Source: an uncultured Dehalococcoidia bacterium (GTDB lineage Bacteria; Chloroflexota; Dehalococcoidia; Lucifugimonadales; JADFKI01). Taken from it: a stretch of DNA of 64,000 nt. Shown here in pieces: positions 1-7,776 of this stretch. The stretch's first letter is position 1. Each line of letters opens with the position of its first letter. The notes below the pieces were generated by a model, which was not told where the DNA came from, did not search any database, and worked only from the letters and a program-made list of their open reading frames with translations. Position numbers and translations under genes: made by a program. The DNA is taken from contig CATQHF010000006.1 in NCBI GenBank assembly GCA_958295865.1, forward strand, positions 62,001-126,000. The letters are read 5' to 3'.

Positions 1-779
1 TCGCCGCCCCAGCCGCAGTTCGCGGGATACTCCGGCAGCTCGATGACGCCCAAAAGCTCGCCGCTCGGCGCGAACACCCAGCACCCGCCCGGCCCCGTGC
101 AATAGACACGCCCCTCCACATCGACCTTCATGCCGTCCGGCACGCCGTTATTCGCGTCCGCCGAAGGCATATCCGCGAAGTGCCGCACGCCCACAACATC
201 CCCGTCAGCGTTCATGTCGTATGCCACGATGTACTGCCCCGGCCGCGTATTGGCAACATACAGCGCCCGCTCATCCGGCGAGAACGCAATGCCGTTGGGA
301 TACTCGAACGGCGTTACCAGTTCCACATCTCCGTTCGGCCTGATGCGATGCACGCCGTTGAACTGCGAATCCACCTCCGCAGGATCCAGACGGTCGCGCC
401 CCGGGTTCGTGAAGTACAGGCTGCCGTCCGACCTGCCCACCACATCGTTGGGACGGTTCAGCCGCCTGCCCTCCGACCTATCCGCGATGGTCGTATATGT
501 CCCGTCCGCCTCCATCCGTGTCAGACGCCGATTCACCATCTCGCATATCACCACGCGCCCCTGCGAATCCAGCGTCATGCCGTTCGACTCGCCGCTATCC
601 TCCCGAATAAGCTCAGCCTCTCCCCCTGGCGCGAGACGAAATATCTGCGCCCTCCGTATATCCACGAACAGCAAGTAGCCGTCTGGATGCCAAAGCGGCC
701 CCTCCGTAAATACGAACCCCGTAGCCAGTCGCTCCGCCTCCCCCGACTCCACGATACCCGATAACCCTTGCGCCATCAT
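1..779 (-). CDS. SMP-30/gluconolactonase/LRE family protein, 3' end cut by window edge
   Basis: The protein begins with ATG at 779 (a second ATG follows at 776), preceded by a strong AAGGAGG at 785-791, and runs off the left edge, so the C-terminus is missing. About 258 codons are visible. The SMP-30 metal-site signatures appear in order: FTEGP (Glu) near residue 22, RPNDVV (Asn) near 103, NGIAFSPDE (Asn) near 152 and VPDGMKVD (Asp) near 205. The WGG segment typical of the last blade is also present. The fold is a six-bladed calcium or zinc propeller that hydrolyses sugar-acid lactones or related esters in the cytosol. There is no signal peptide. The substrate cannot be told from sequence. 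A second family member is at 10154-11056, and the neighbouring enolase-family and LLM enzymes fit a catabolic role. Confidence 0.9.
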   Translation of the reverse strand, partial: MMAQGLSGIVESGEAERLATGFVFTEGPLWHPDGYLLFVDIRRAQIFRLAPGGEAELIREDSGESNGMTLDSQGRVVICEMVNRRLTRMEADGTYTTIADRSEGRRLNRPNDVVGRSDGSLYFTNPGRDRLDPAEVDSQFNGVHRIRPNGDVELVTPFEYPNGIAFSPDERALYVANTRPGQYIVAYDMNADGDVVGVRHFADMPSADANNGVPDGMKVDVEGRVYCTGPGGCWVFAPSGELLGVIELPEYPANCGWGG

Positions 780-853
780 CGAACCTCCTTTTAGCCCTAG
801 CCCCCTTCCCCCATCAGCGCTGATAGGGGTATGTATCTGATTTTCATATTCGT

Positions 854-877
854 AGGGGCGACCGGCCGGTCGCCCCT
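854..877. repeat. Perfect 24-bp GC palindrome
   Basis: AGGGGCGACCGG is followed directly by its exact reverse complement. It lies in the gap between two minus-strand genes. A near-identical copy with one arm change is at 25624-25646. Two far-separated copies suggest a dispersed REP-like element rather than a private operator, and it could fold in RNA as a terminator-like hairpin, but no T-run follows. Confidence 0.6.
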
Positions 878-962
878 AGATACCGCTGACACCGGCGGTC
901 GTCCCTGTTCTGAGCATAGCCGAATGGACGAGGACGAAATTCTCCCCATCCTGTCAGCCCCG

Positions 963-1874
963 TTAGCCCCTCGTGTACTTCACGATGCGCCGCCCCGTGC
1001 TGCCCTCCCCCGATGTCGGCTGCACGAAGTAGATATTCCCCTCCGAATCCCCCGCCGCCCCGTGGCAGCTCCGATACTTCTCGTCGCCCCAGCGCGCCAG
1101 CAGTTCGCCGTCCCCGTTCAGCACGCTGAAATACCCCCCGTTATGCTCCGCCACATAGCAGTCGCCATCCGAATCCTCCCACACCACCGCCGGCCCTATC
1201 AGCCTCGTCGGCCACTCCGCGAAGAATCTGCCGTCCTGCGTGAACACCTGCACCCGGTCGTTCTCGCGGTCCGCGACAAGCAGCTGCCCGTCGCTCTTGA
1301 TGCAAGCCCCGTGCGGCAGCATGAACTGGCCCGGCCCCCTGCCCGGCTCGCCCCACGAATGCCGCAGCGCCCCATCCGCCGAGAACCGATGCACCCGCGC
1401 GTTCGCATAGCCGTCCGCCACGAATATGTCCCCCGACGGCGCGATGGCGATACCCGCCGGCATATTGAACGGCTCGCCCCCATGCGTAACCTGCGTATAG
1501 CCGTTCGAGCCGAAGTCCGTCGGATCCGCCCCCGTATCCGAGCGAACACCCTTCTCGCCGATGGTCATCAGCAGCTCCCCCTGCGGCGTGTACTTCAGGA
1601 TCTGCTGGTCGTTGCGGTCAACAATCCAGATGTTATCGCGCATGTCCGCGTAGATGGCGTGCGGAAACGAAAACTCCGTCTCACCCCAGTCATACAGATA
1701 GCCGCCATCCTTGTCGAACACGATGACGCCGCGCTCCCCCCTGTTGAACCCATACACCCTATCCTGCGAATCCACCGTAACCGCCGCCATCGGCGCATTC
1801 CACCCCTCCGGCACCCGCGCCCAATCCTCATTCACCTCATAAGTATGCTTGCCGCTCCCAACTATGTTTGACAC
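963..1874 (-). CDS. NHL-repeat beta-propeller protein
   Basis: This 303-residue protein consists of NHL-type blades: repeated hydrophobic strands with D-G-x-x-Y/V-V-A-D signatures such as IFVADGYANARVHRF, LLVADRENDRVQVF and IWIVDRNDQQILKY. This is the pattern of six-bladed propellers related to the peptidyl-alpha-hydroxyglycine lyase domain. The start is GTG 1874, preceded by AAGGAGGGA at 1881-1889 with normal spacing. No signal peptide or membrane segment is visible, so a cytosolic role is likely. Such stand-alone NHL proteins may be lyases or lactonases or may only bind ligands; the family alone does not settle this. It lies downstream of an unrelated DNA-repair-like gene and upstream of the SMP-30 gene on the same strand. 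Confidence 0.85.
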   Translation of the reverse strand: MSNIVGSGKHTYEVNEDWARVPEGWNAPMAAVTVDSQDRVYGFNRGERGVIVFDKDGGYLYDWGETEFSFPHAIYADMRDNIWIVDRNDQQILKYTPQGELLMTIGEKGVRSDTGADPTDFGSNGYTQVTHGGEPFNMPAGIAIAPSGDIFVADGYANARVHRFSADGALRHSWGEPGRGPGQFMLPHGACIKSDGQLLVADRENDRVQVFTQDGRFFAEWPTRLIGPAVVWEDSDGDCYVAEHNGGYFSVLNGDGELLARWGDEKYRSCHGAAGDSEGNIYFVQPTSGEGSTGRRIVKYTRG

Positions 1875-1906
1875 GAATGTTCCCTCCTTGCTAGAATATC
1901 AGTAAA

Positions 1907-2572
1907 TCAATTGAGCGCATCAACGACTAAACCAGTAGGGTCAGTCTTTGGATTTGTCCAAGCGGCTATGCTTGGGTGTGCAAGCGCCGCAACCATCAAC
2001 CCGCTTGCGTTCGCATAGAGATTACTTGTCCATTTGCGATCGTTATCTTCGACGAAACTATCAACAAGCTGATGAGCATACAACCTTCCGCATACCGACC
2101 GACCGACATCTCCACCCAAGCACACGACTGTACTCACTCCAAGTTTCTCTATGATGGCTTGATGGAATGGCCAGCACTCCGAAACGAGTTGTTGAAAATC
2201 TCCTTCCAGTGTCGCCTTGCGTGATGAGCGTGGGAATACCAAATTGCTAGCGGGCACTTCCCCAGCATCAAGCCCAAGCCTTTCGAATAAGTATAATACC
2301 CTTCGTTGCATCGGGCGAGTGCCCGGCGCAGCTCTGCCTTCTGCCCATGCTTCGTCCCTATATGCAGACCAGTTTTCTGGCATACTGTGAAGGACTTCTT
2401 GGGTGTGGCTAGATACTGTTTCGTGCGGATACTTATCTGGACTTCCGCCTGGATTAAGCCCAAGAATGTACAAATCCGACTGCGACTCAAATGCCCGCCC
2501 GCCCGAATAGAACGCCTTCCCAGACCTATTCATCTGAGACGCGGGTATCAACTTGGCAAAATCTTCAATCAT
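1907..2572 (-). CDS. Uracil-DNA glycosylase superfamily-like protein
   Basis: The protein is 221 residues long. Near residue 37 it has LGLNPGGSP, resembling motif A of the uracil-DNA glycosylase superfamily (G-x-x-P-G with preceding hydrophobic strand). Near residue 199 it has AALAHPSIAAW, resembling motif B (H-P-S). A central hydrophobic strand VVCLGGDVG also fits the fold. The spacing is right for the superfamily, but the canonical catalytic Asp or Asn after motif A is not obvious, so activity on uracil is unproven. The base composition is lower in GC than the flanking genes and it lies 13 bp downstream of a Fic-domain fragment, which suggests an acquired segment. An alternative is a UDG-like protein of unknown or defence-related function. 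Confidence 0.65.
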   Translation of the reverse strand: MIEDFAKLIPASQMNRSGKAFYSGGRAFESQSDLYILGLNPGGSPDKYPHETVSSHTQEVLHSMPENWSAYRDEAWAEGRAAPGTRPMQRRVLYLFERLGLDAGEVPASNLVFPRSSRKATLEGDFQQLVSECWPFHQAIIEKLGVSTVVCLGGDVGRSVCGRLYAHQLVDSFVEDNDRKWTSNLYANASGLMVAALAHPSIAAWTNPKTDPTGLVVDALN

Positions 2573-2585
2573 TCTGTCCCCTTTC

Positions 2586-2897
2586 TCATCCCGAGAATAT
2601 CCTTGCCTCTGCGTTTAACACATCTTGGAGCGAACTCTGCGTACCTTCAATCTGGCTTGATAACACTGCCTCTTTTCGCACATACATAAGCACGAAAATA
2701 TCATGATCAGGTAGTATCTGGATGGAGCCGTCCAGTCTGCCTAAGGCAATGTCCGCCTTGGATAACAGAACTTGCAACTTGTCAACCAAACGCAGTGGCG
2801 GATCAGGGGGCAACGGAGCAGGCATGAACGCACGGTATCCGCTTGGCTGAAGGACATAGCTACCTGCCCTATGACCAATGTGCGAAGGTGTGTTCAT
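2586..2897 (-). pseudogene. Fic protein N-terminal domain fragment (catalytic core missing)
   Basis: The 103 residues match only the Fic_N region: LPPDPPLRL, LGRLDGS, YVRKEAVLSSQIEGTQSSL, and a short tail ending at a stop. The S-x-x-x-E-G stretch (SSQIEG) is the inhibitory-helix motif of class II Fic AMP-transferases, whose Glu blocks the ATP site. The catalytic HPFxxGNGR core (normally about 150-200 residues further on) is absent here, and the next gene is the UDG-like gene. It is most simply a truncated remnant. A retained stand-alone inhibitor acting on another Fic protein is possible but speculative. The start is ATG 2897 with a weak TGGGG upstream. Just upstream is an AT-rich segment with inverted repeats at 2933-2965. 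Confidence 0.75.
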
Positions 2898-2932
2898 AAT
2901 AACCCCAGAGACTCATCTATATTAAAGAAATC

Positions 2933-2965
2933 CGTAATATAGAGTGTATTTTGCACTATATTACG
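2933..2965. promoter_or_regulatory. AT-rich inverted repeat, likely operator/promoter of the Fic-fragment gene
   Basis: CGTAATATAGAGTG (2933-2946) and CACTATATTACG (2954-2965) form an inverted repeat with a two-base bulge and a 7-base spacer. Related half-sites CACAATATAAAT and CATTATATTGCG follow within 50 bp. The stretch is unusually AT-rich for this window and lies 36 bp upstream of the Fic-fragment start. It could bind an autoregulator, but no regulator gene is visible next to it. Confidence 0.45.
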
Positions 2966-3094
2966 AAAACCGCCTATTTTTCACAATATAAATCACATGC
3001 ATGCATTATATTGCGTGAAATTAGAACTTGCGCGATGTGCTGGCTAGCTTTTGAAACCTATGGGACACAGTAATCCAGCCACACTTATCTAGCC

Positions 3095-3310
3095 CTAGTC
3101 CGGCCTGCAAGCCTCCATCACCACGCGCACCGACTCCACGCTCGGTCGCGCCGCGACCACGCTCACGACGGCGATGTCTAGCCCCTCCGCAAGTCGCCTG
3201 AACTCAGATGCCGCATCTGCCGCATTGCCATAGTAGCCCACCGTCCGCAGCAGCGCCGGCGGGAAGGTTTCCGCATTTCGCTGTGCCGCGCTCCCTGTAC
3301 TTCTTGCCAA
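3095..3310 (-). pseudogene. C-terminal fragment of an LLM-class oxidoreductase (partial duplicate)
   Basis: The last ~58 of 71 residues repeat the C-terminus of the full-length luciferase-like gene at 4029-5069 (both read FPPALLRTVGYYGNAADAAS and onward). The two copies share a stretch of about 74 identical bases (3172-3245 against 4107-4180), with more divergence on both sides. The first residues are unrelated, and the TIM-barrel body with the flavin site is absent, so the piece cannot be an active enzyme. It flanks the reductase gene at 3353-3967 on the side opposite the intact copy. This points to an ancestral tandem pair, one member of which was mostly deleted, or to a local duplication. 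Confidence 0.75.
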
Positions 3311-3352
3311 GCGGAACTGCCGCCGGCCCCTATCGCTTCAGCCGCACTCCAC

Positions 3353-3967
3353 CTACGAAGTAACGGATATCGCCTGCTTTACATAGGATGCGTCGCTAAC
3401 CTGCTTCACCAGAAAATCCGCAAGATCCGCGCGATTGATGCGCTTCACCTTGCCTGAATTGCTTGCGGTATAGTTCCCTGACGCCGGTTCATCCTTCAAG
3501 ATGGCGGCGCGGACTATCGTCCAATCGAGAGAGCTTTGCATGACCGCCTCCTCTTGCGCCGCGTGGTCAGCGAAGATATTCCGCAGCATCGTATTAGCAA
3601 TGATGCGGGTCAGCAGCGAATTTTGGCGACTGCTCTCTCTCACTCCGACGGCAGACAGCACCACGATACGCTGTGTATTGTGCCGATCCATGCCCTCTAT
3701 CACATTCTTCGTGCCGGCGGTAAGCGTTGTCTTGTCGCCCAGCCCATTGCTGCCTAGCGCCACAATTGCGGCGTCTTGGTCTTCGACCGCCCCGGCTACG
3801 GATTCGGCGTCGTACACATCCCCTTGAACAACGTTTAGGTTCGGATTGTCGGCGCTAACCTTGTTGACCGAGCGCGTGAATGCCGTAACTGCGTGCCCTT
3901 CTTCCAGTGCGCGCCGCAACACATGCTGCCCCGTTTTCCCCGTTGCCCCAAAGATGACAATTCTCAT
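3353..3967 (-). CDS. NAD(P)H-binding atypical SDR / flavin-reductase-like protein
   Basis: The N-terminus MRIVIFGATGKTGQHV is the glycine-rich Rossmann motif (GATGxTG) of atypical short-chain dehydrogenases of the NmrA/BVR-B type. Further matching signs are the GDVYDAESV segment after the second strand and IVVLSAVGV. There is no YxxxK active site, which is usual for this subgroup. The gene could start 15 bp earlier at 3982, but ATG 3967 is preferred because GGAG lies 8 bases upstream and the Rossmann strand begins at once. Such proteins often reduce flavin or act as redox-sensing NADP binders. The location between an intact LLM flavin oxidoreductase and the fragment of another suggests it could supply reduced cofactor, which is inference only. 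Confidence 0.8.
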   Translation of the reverse strand: MRIVIFGATGKTGQHVLRRALEEGHAVTAFTRSVNKVSADNPNLNVVQGDVYDAESVAGAVEDQDAAIVALGSNGLGDKTTLTAGTKNVIEGMDRHNTQRIVVLSAVGVRESSRQNSLLTRIIANTMLRNIFADHAAQEEAVMQSSLDWTIVRAAILKDEPASGNYTASNSGKVKRINRADLADFLVKQVSDASYVKQAISVTS

Positions 3968-4028
3968 TACGCTTGCTCCCATCCGCGTCTATGCGCCGTC
4001 CTTCTCAGAGAGTTTGGCTCAATGTATC

Positions 4029-5069
4029 TCAGGCAGGTTTGCACGCCTCCATCACCGCCCTCACAGACTCGACGCCCGGTCGCGCCGCCACCACGCGCAC
4101 GACAGCGATGTCTAGCCCCTCCGCAAGTCGCCTGAACTCAGATGCCGCATCTGCCGCATTGCCATAGTAGCCCACCGTTCTCAGCAACGCCGGCGGGAAG
4201 GCGTCCGCCACTTCGTCCGCGCTCGCGCCACGCCGCCGCATGTCGTCAAGCTCCGCGAGCTCGTCAGCGAACCCCATACGCTCGAAGTGCGCTCGGTATC
4301 CCAGCTGACGCTCCCGTTCCGTCGGAATGGTCGCCCCCAGCGCATAACCCATCGTCGCTTTGGCGAACGCCCGCCGCGCCACATCCTCATCATCGTCCAC
4401 GCACACACGGATATACTCCGCCAGCTTCACCTCAGAAGCCTTGCGCCCCGCCTTCTGCGCGCCCTCATTCACGCGGTCGCGGCTCCACGCTATCTGCTCC
4501 GGGCTGCACCAGTTCAGGCATGCGCCGTCCGCAAGCTCACCCGCCAGACGCAGCATCTGCGGTCCCAGCGCACCCAAATAAACGGGCGTCTTGGGCGGAG
4601 GGTCTATTGCAAGCTGCGCCCCTCGCAGCGTAACCACCTCGCCTTCGTAGTCCACGCGCTCGCCCGCCACAAGTGGGCGTATCGTGGCAAGGTAGTCACG
4701 CATCAATGCTAGTGTGGACAAGTTCGGCAGACCAAGCGCCTGTCTCGCTCGCGGCCGATACGACCCACCCGAGCCGATGCCCATTATGAAGCGGCCGCCG
4801 CTGATGTCGCTCACCGTCCCGCCCGTCACCGCGAACGCCATCGGCGTGCGATACATCACCGGCGACACCGATATGCCCGTCGTCAAGCCCCCCTCCACGA
4901 CATCGCAGCTCGCTTCCCAGCGCCGCAGGCAAAGCTGATAAGAATCGTGCCCCGTCCCCTCAGGCGTCCAGATGCTCGTATAGCCCTGCGCCGCCGCCTC
5001 ACGCGCGAGCGCCGACTGGTCGCTCCAAGACAGGTTGAGCGTCGCATCCAACCCAACGCCAATTTCCAT
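4029..5069 (-). CDS. LLM-class (F420/FMN-dependent) oxidoreductase
   Basis: This 346-residue protein fits the bacterial luciferase-like TIM barrel. The N-terminal strand is MEIGVGLDATLNLSW, then AREAAAQGYTSIWTPEG, then the GGRFIMGIGSGG motif near residue 92 typical of coenzyme F420-dependent family members, and later PVYLGALGPQMLRLAGELADG. The length matches the family. ATG 5069 is preceded by GGAAGGGA. These enzymes use reduced F420 or FMN for hydride transfer or monooxygenation, and the substrate cannot be assigned. The downstream neighbour is a reductase-like protein at 3353-3967, and a C-terminal duplicate lies at 3095-3310. SAR202-type Chloroflexota carry many such paralogues, and one more is at 58271-59206. 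Confidence 0.88.
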   Translation of the reverse strand: MEIGVGLDATLNLSWSDQSALAREAAAQGYTSIWTPEGTGHDSYQLCLRRWEASCDVVEGGLTTGISVSPVMYRTPMAFAVTGGTVSDISGGRFIMGIGSGGSYRPRARQALGLPNLSTLALMRDYLATIRPLVAGERVDYEGEVVTLRGAQLAIDPPPKTPVYLGALGPQMLRLAGELADGACLNWCSPEQIAWSRDRVNEGAQKAGRKASEVKLAEYIRVCVDDDEDVARRAFAKATMGYALGATIPTERERQLGYRAHFERMGFADELAELDDMRRRGASADEVADAFPPALLRTVGYYGNAADAASEFRRLAEGLDIAVVRVVAARPGVESVRAVMEACKPA

Positions 5070-5223
5070 TGTTCCCTTCCTTTCCTATGACCGACCGACA
5101 GCCATATCACATCCCGCGATGCTGATAGATGTATGTTCAGCGTCTAGCGGTTATCCAATCGTCATCCCTCGCCCCGCTCCGTCCTTTCGGCGCCTCCACT
5201 TCTTCATTCCCGCATCCCCACTC

Positions 5224-5249
5224 CGTCATTCCTGCGAAAGCAGGAATCC
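5224..5249. repeat. Hairpin fragment of repeat family A
   Basis: GTCATTCCTGCGAAAGCAGG and its continuation form a short near-perfect hairpin. The same sequence recurs inside the longer family A elements (for example at 31729-31974 and 55059-55259). Here only the internal hairpin is present. Confidence 0.6.
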
Positions 5250-5326
5250 AGAGAGACGCTGATAGACAAACGGGGACGCTTAGCCAAGCATCCCCGCGCA
5301 TAGTTCAATAGCCAAAATACGGCTGA

Positions 5327-5758
5327 CTATTCCTTGGAAGGCAGCGCTACGGTTGCCGCGCCCGGCGTCGTCTTCTTGCCCTCATGGTCCTCGAGCCAGA
5401 TGTCGCACTCCACCAAGTTCTCGCCGTCCTCGCTGTACTTCTTCGTAACCACGCCCTTGCCGAACATCGGCGTGCCCGGCACATCCATGCCGCGATACTG
5501 CGTCGTGAGCGACTTCAGCGTCCCCTCATCGCCAATCCAGTCGGTCATCAACTGCCCCAGCCACGCGCCCTTCAGCGCGCCGTGCAAGATGACATCCGGC
5601 AACCCGTTGCCCTTCGCATAGTTCAGGTCATAGTGGATCTGGTAGTAGTCCCCGGACGCGCCCGCATACTTCACCAGCTGCTGCGTCGTCGGGTCTTTAC
5701 GCAGCGTCGGAACCTCCGTGCCTTCCTGAACATCCTCAAAATATACCTGATTGCCCAT
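5327..5758 (-). CDS. MaoC-like (R)-hydratase, HadB-like catalytic subunit
   Basis: This 143-residue hot-dog protein carries the hydratase-2 signature around residue 31, YAGASGDYYQIHYD. The catalytic Asp (SGD) and His (QIHYD) are both in place, followed by GLPDVILHGAL on the hot-dog helix. Members hydrate enoyl-thioesters or dehydrate 3-hydroxyacyl-thioesters. A second MaoC-like gene at 6097-6552 on the same strand lacks the His. This pattern matches two-subunit dehydratases in which only one subunit carries the active site. The start is ATG 5758. The 338 bp between the two genes holds a family A repeat, which may have separated an older operon. Confidence 0.85.
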   Translation of the reverse strand: MGNQVYFEDVQEGTEVPTLRKDPTTQQLVKYAGASGDYYQIHYDLNYAKGNGLPDVILHGALKGAWLGQLMTDWIGDEGTLKSLTTQYRGMDVPGTPMFGKGVVTKKYSEDGENLVECDIWLEDHEGKKTTPGAATVALPSKE

Positions 5759-5884
5759 TGCTTCACTCCTTTGTTGATTTCACCCTTGACAACACATCAA
5801 GCATCTCTTATCATCACTGCAAGAACATACGCCCTACGCATCGACTACTGAACGATATTCTCAACATATATCGGCTCCCAAATC

Positions 5885-6074
5885 GACATCCTTGCGCCCT
5901 CACTCAGTTATCCCTGCGTCCTCACTCCGTCATTCCTGCGAAAGAACATCACCCCTGCGAAAGCAGGGGCAGGAACCCAGGGCGTTGAGATAGCCTAAAA
6001 TATACGAAAACGCCCGCAATCTGAGGTTCCAGACTCCATTTTCACGCGAATGGCGGAAATGCCAACAGAGCCTA
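5885..6074. repeat. Family A repeat element (left end degenerate); gene-free interval
   Basis: The 338-bp gap between the two MaoC genes contains a family A element. It has CCTGCGAAAGAACATCACC, an internal CCCCTGCGAAAGCAGGGG hairpin, the GAGATAGCCTAAAATATACG spacer, and a right end AATGCCAACAGAGCCTA finishing at 6074. The left terminus is not clearly recognisable. Nothing coding is visible in the gap. Confidence 0.65.
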
Positions 6075-6096
6075 ACCGATATACCGACAACCCCTT

Positions 6097-6552
6097 CTAT
6101 GGATTGTAGCTTATGCCGGTAGTGCGTTGCAGCGCCACCGTCTGCCCGAACTGGTTCACATACTTCGTCTCGCGGACGCTGAACAGCATATTGCCCAGCC
6201 TGCCGGGACGCTCGAACAGCTCAGCCAACTTAGTCGTAACCGTGATGCGGTCGCCCGGGCGCACCGGATGGAAGTACTCCCACTGGCTGCCCCCGTCGAG
6301 ATTCGCCGAGTAGGGACTCTTGAAGTCCGGCGCGGGATTCGAGATGAGCGACCGCATGAAGGTCGGCGGAGCGATGATGCCGCCGTGTCTTGTCTCGCGC
6401 GCCGCCGCCTCGTCATTGTACAGCGGGTTCGTGTCGCCAATAGCCTGCGCGAACTTGATTATCGCCCCCTGCTCCACGCTGTGCGTAATTGGCTCAGACT
6501 CCACGCCTACGGCGTCCCGCATCTGCTGGTTTATCACCGACTCCTGCGTCAT
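6097..6552 (-). CDS. MaoC-like dehydratase N-terminal-type protein, HadA-like subunit
   Basis: This is a hot-dog fold protein of about 151 residues with FAQAIGDTNPLYNDEAAA near residue 30. The Asp position of the MaoC motif is kept but the catalytic His is Tyr (NPLYND). GIIAPPTFM and EYFHPVRPGDRI follow, as in FAS1-type dehydratase domains. ATG 6552 is chosen because GAGGAG lies 9 bases upstream; an earlier in-frame start at 6585 would include repeat-derived sequence. In mycobacterial HadAB the subunit without the His stabilises the substrate tunnel while the partner does catalysis, and the gene at 5327-5758 has the complete dyad. The pairing is inferred from family knowledge and the shared strand. 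Confidence 0.82.
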   Translation of the reverse strand: MTQESVINQQMRDAVGVESEPITHSVEQGAIIKFAQAIGDTNPLYNDEAAARETRHGGIIAPPTFMRSLISNPAPDFKSPYSANLDGGSQWEYFHPVRPGDRITVTTKLAELFERPGRLGNMLFSVRETKYVNQFGQTVALQRTTGISYNP

Positions 6553-6743
6553 GTGGCTTGCTCCTCTGCCGTCATCCCCGCGCAAGCGGAAATCCGGCGG
6601 TGTATTCTCAAACTTGGCAAAAGTTTAAGCCGCACCCGCCCAAGTGTCAAGAACATACCCTTACTTAATCAAGCGCGCGAGCGTGCGTAGCACAGAATCG
6701 CTTTAAGTGATAACATCAAATCACATTGAGGGAGGGCGTGAAT

Positions 6744-7001
6744 ATGGACATAGGAATAATCGGTCTGCTGAGCGCAGTTAGTGTATTCATGGTGCTGATA
6801 GTCCTCGTGCTGAATAAGCGCATCGACGACCTTAGAGCAGACTTGAAGGGCGACACAAAGACGCTCCAAGATGGACAATCAGCGCTCCAAGCCGGCCAAA
6901 TACAACTGATAGCATCGGTAGCGTGGCTCATGGCAAAGGCAGGCGCGACGCCGGATGAACTAGCGGCCCTATACCAAGACCCGCCATCCACAGACGACTA
7001 G
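6744..7001 (+). CDS. Small membrane protein with coiled-coil stalk, copy 1
   Basis: The product has 85 residues. An N-terminal hydrophobic helix (IGIIGLLSAVSVFMVLIVLV, about residues 3-22) is followed by a charged coiled-coil segment LNKRIDDLRADLKGDTKTLQ, then DGQSALQAGQ, a second moderately hydrophobic helix IQLIASVAWLMAKAG, and a conserved C-terminus ATPDELAALYQDPPSTDD. The start is ATG 6744, with GGGAGGG upstream; a TTG at 6726 is less likely. I do not recognise a named family. The architecture suggests an inner-membrane anchored protein with a cytosolic or extracytosolic stalk. Two close paralogues follow in tandem. After the stop, an open in-frame tail resembling the C-terminus of the 7433-7720 product continues for over 20 codons. 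Confidence 0.75.
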   Translation: MDIGIIGLLSAVSVFMVLIVLVLNKRIDDLRADLKGDTKTLQDGQSALQAGQIQLIASVAWLMAKAGATPDELAALYQDPPSTDD

Positions 7002-7120
7002 CAAGCCGCGCGTGAAAAGGGCGAACCCTTCGACGAACCGCCCCCTTGGGATGACAAGTCACAATCCGCCCCTTACAAACAGCCGACTACCCGACACACT
7101 GACATAAAGAGGGCGTGAAT

Positions 7121-7357
7121 ATGGACATAGGAATAATCGGTCTGCTGAGCGCAGTTAGCGTATTCATGGTGCTGATAGTCGTCGTGCTGAATAAGCGCAT
7201 CGATGACCTTAGAGCAGACCTGAAGGGCGACACAAAGACGCTCCAAGCCGGCCAAATACAACTGATGGCATCGGTAGCATGGCTCATGGCAAAGGCAGGC
7301 GCGACGCCGGATGAACTAGCGACCCTATACCAAGACCCGCCATCCACAGACGACTAG
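7121..7357 (+). CDS. Small membrane protein with coiled-coil stalk, copy 2
   Basis: The product has 78 residues and is nearly identical to copies 1 and 3. It differs mainly in stalk length: only one DLKGDTKTLQAGQ block separates the membrane helix from the second helix. The start is ATG 7121, with GAGGGCG upstream. After the TAG stop the frame continues as QAAREKNEPFDEPPPWADKS before a second TAG, the same tail that ends the unrelated next gene. The unknown function is shared with its paralogues. Confidence 0.72.
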   Translation: MDIGIIGLLSAVSVFMVLIVVVLNKRIDDLRADLKGDTKTLQAGQIQLMASVAWLMAKAGATPDELATLYQDPPSTDD

Positions 7358-7432
7358 CAAGCCGCGCGCGAAAAGAACGAACCCTTCGACGAACCACCCC
7401 CTTGGGCTGACAAGTCATAGGAGGTTCCTGCC

Positions 7433-7720
7433 TTGCTGTCAGAACTTTTTGGCAATCTGGGAACAAGAGAAGCAACAAGGGATGCCTTAGGTCACCTGAT
7501 TGAGAAGTATGACTGGCCTAATAAATTGCTTGAACGGGTCTTCGCAAAGACTTTAGCGAAAGCGTATGCCGAAGGATACGCGATAGGCTATGAGCGAGGC
7601 ATAGAGCAGTGCCGCGCGGAAGGGATTGCTGAAACACTGGAGTGGGTTAAGCGACGCGACGCCGCGCGTGAAAAGAACGAACCCTTCGACGAATCGCCCC
7701 CTTGGGCTGACAAGTTATAA
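7433..7720 (+). CDS. Small uncharacterised protein inserted in the repeat cassette
   Basis: The product has 95 residues and starts at TTG 7433, with AGGAGG at 7419-7424, 8 bases upstream. The N-terminal half (REATRDALGHLIEKYDWPNK) looks helical. The middle is repetitive and Ala/Tyr/Gly rich (KAYAEGYAIGYERGIEQCRA) and could form an amphipathic helix. The C-terminus DAAREKNEPFDESPPWADKL is the same module found out of reach behind the stop codons of the three neighbouring small membrane genes. No hydrophobic segment is present, so it is probably cytosolic. I do not recognise a characterised family. It sits exactly between two copies of the tail sequence, as if inserted by recombination at the repeat. 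Confidence 0.7.
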   Translation: MLSELFGNLGTREATRDALGHLIEKYDWPNKLLERVFAKTLAKAYAEGYAIGYERGIEQCRAEGIAETLEWVKRRDAAREKNEPFDESPPWADKL

Positions 7721-7776
7721 TCCGTCCCTTACAAACAGCCGACTACCCAACACACTGACATAAAGAGAGTGCGAAT

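Noticed and set aside
831..1871. 346-codon open frame antisense to the NHL protein
   Set aside because: It starts within a palindromic repeat and has shadow-frame composition; the NHL gene on the other strand has a strong ribosome site.
6669..7478. Minus-strand small open frames across the triplicated cassette
   Set aside because: They repeat because the DNA repeats; ribosome sites, hydrophobic helix and paralogue conservation all support the plus strand.
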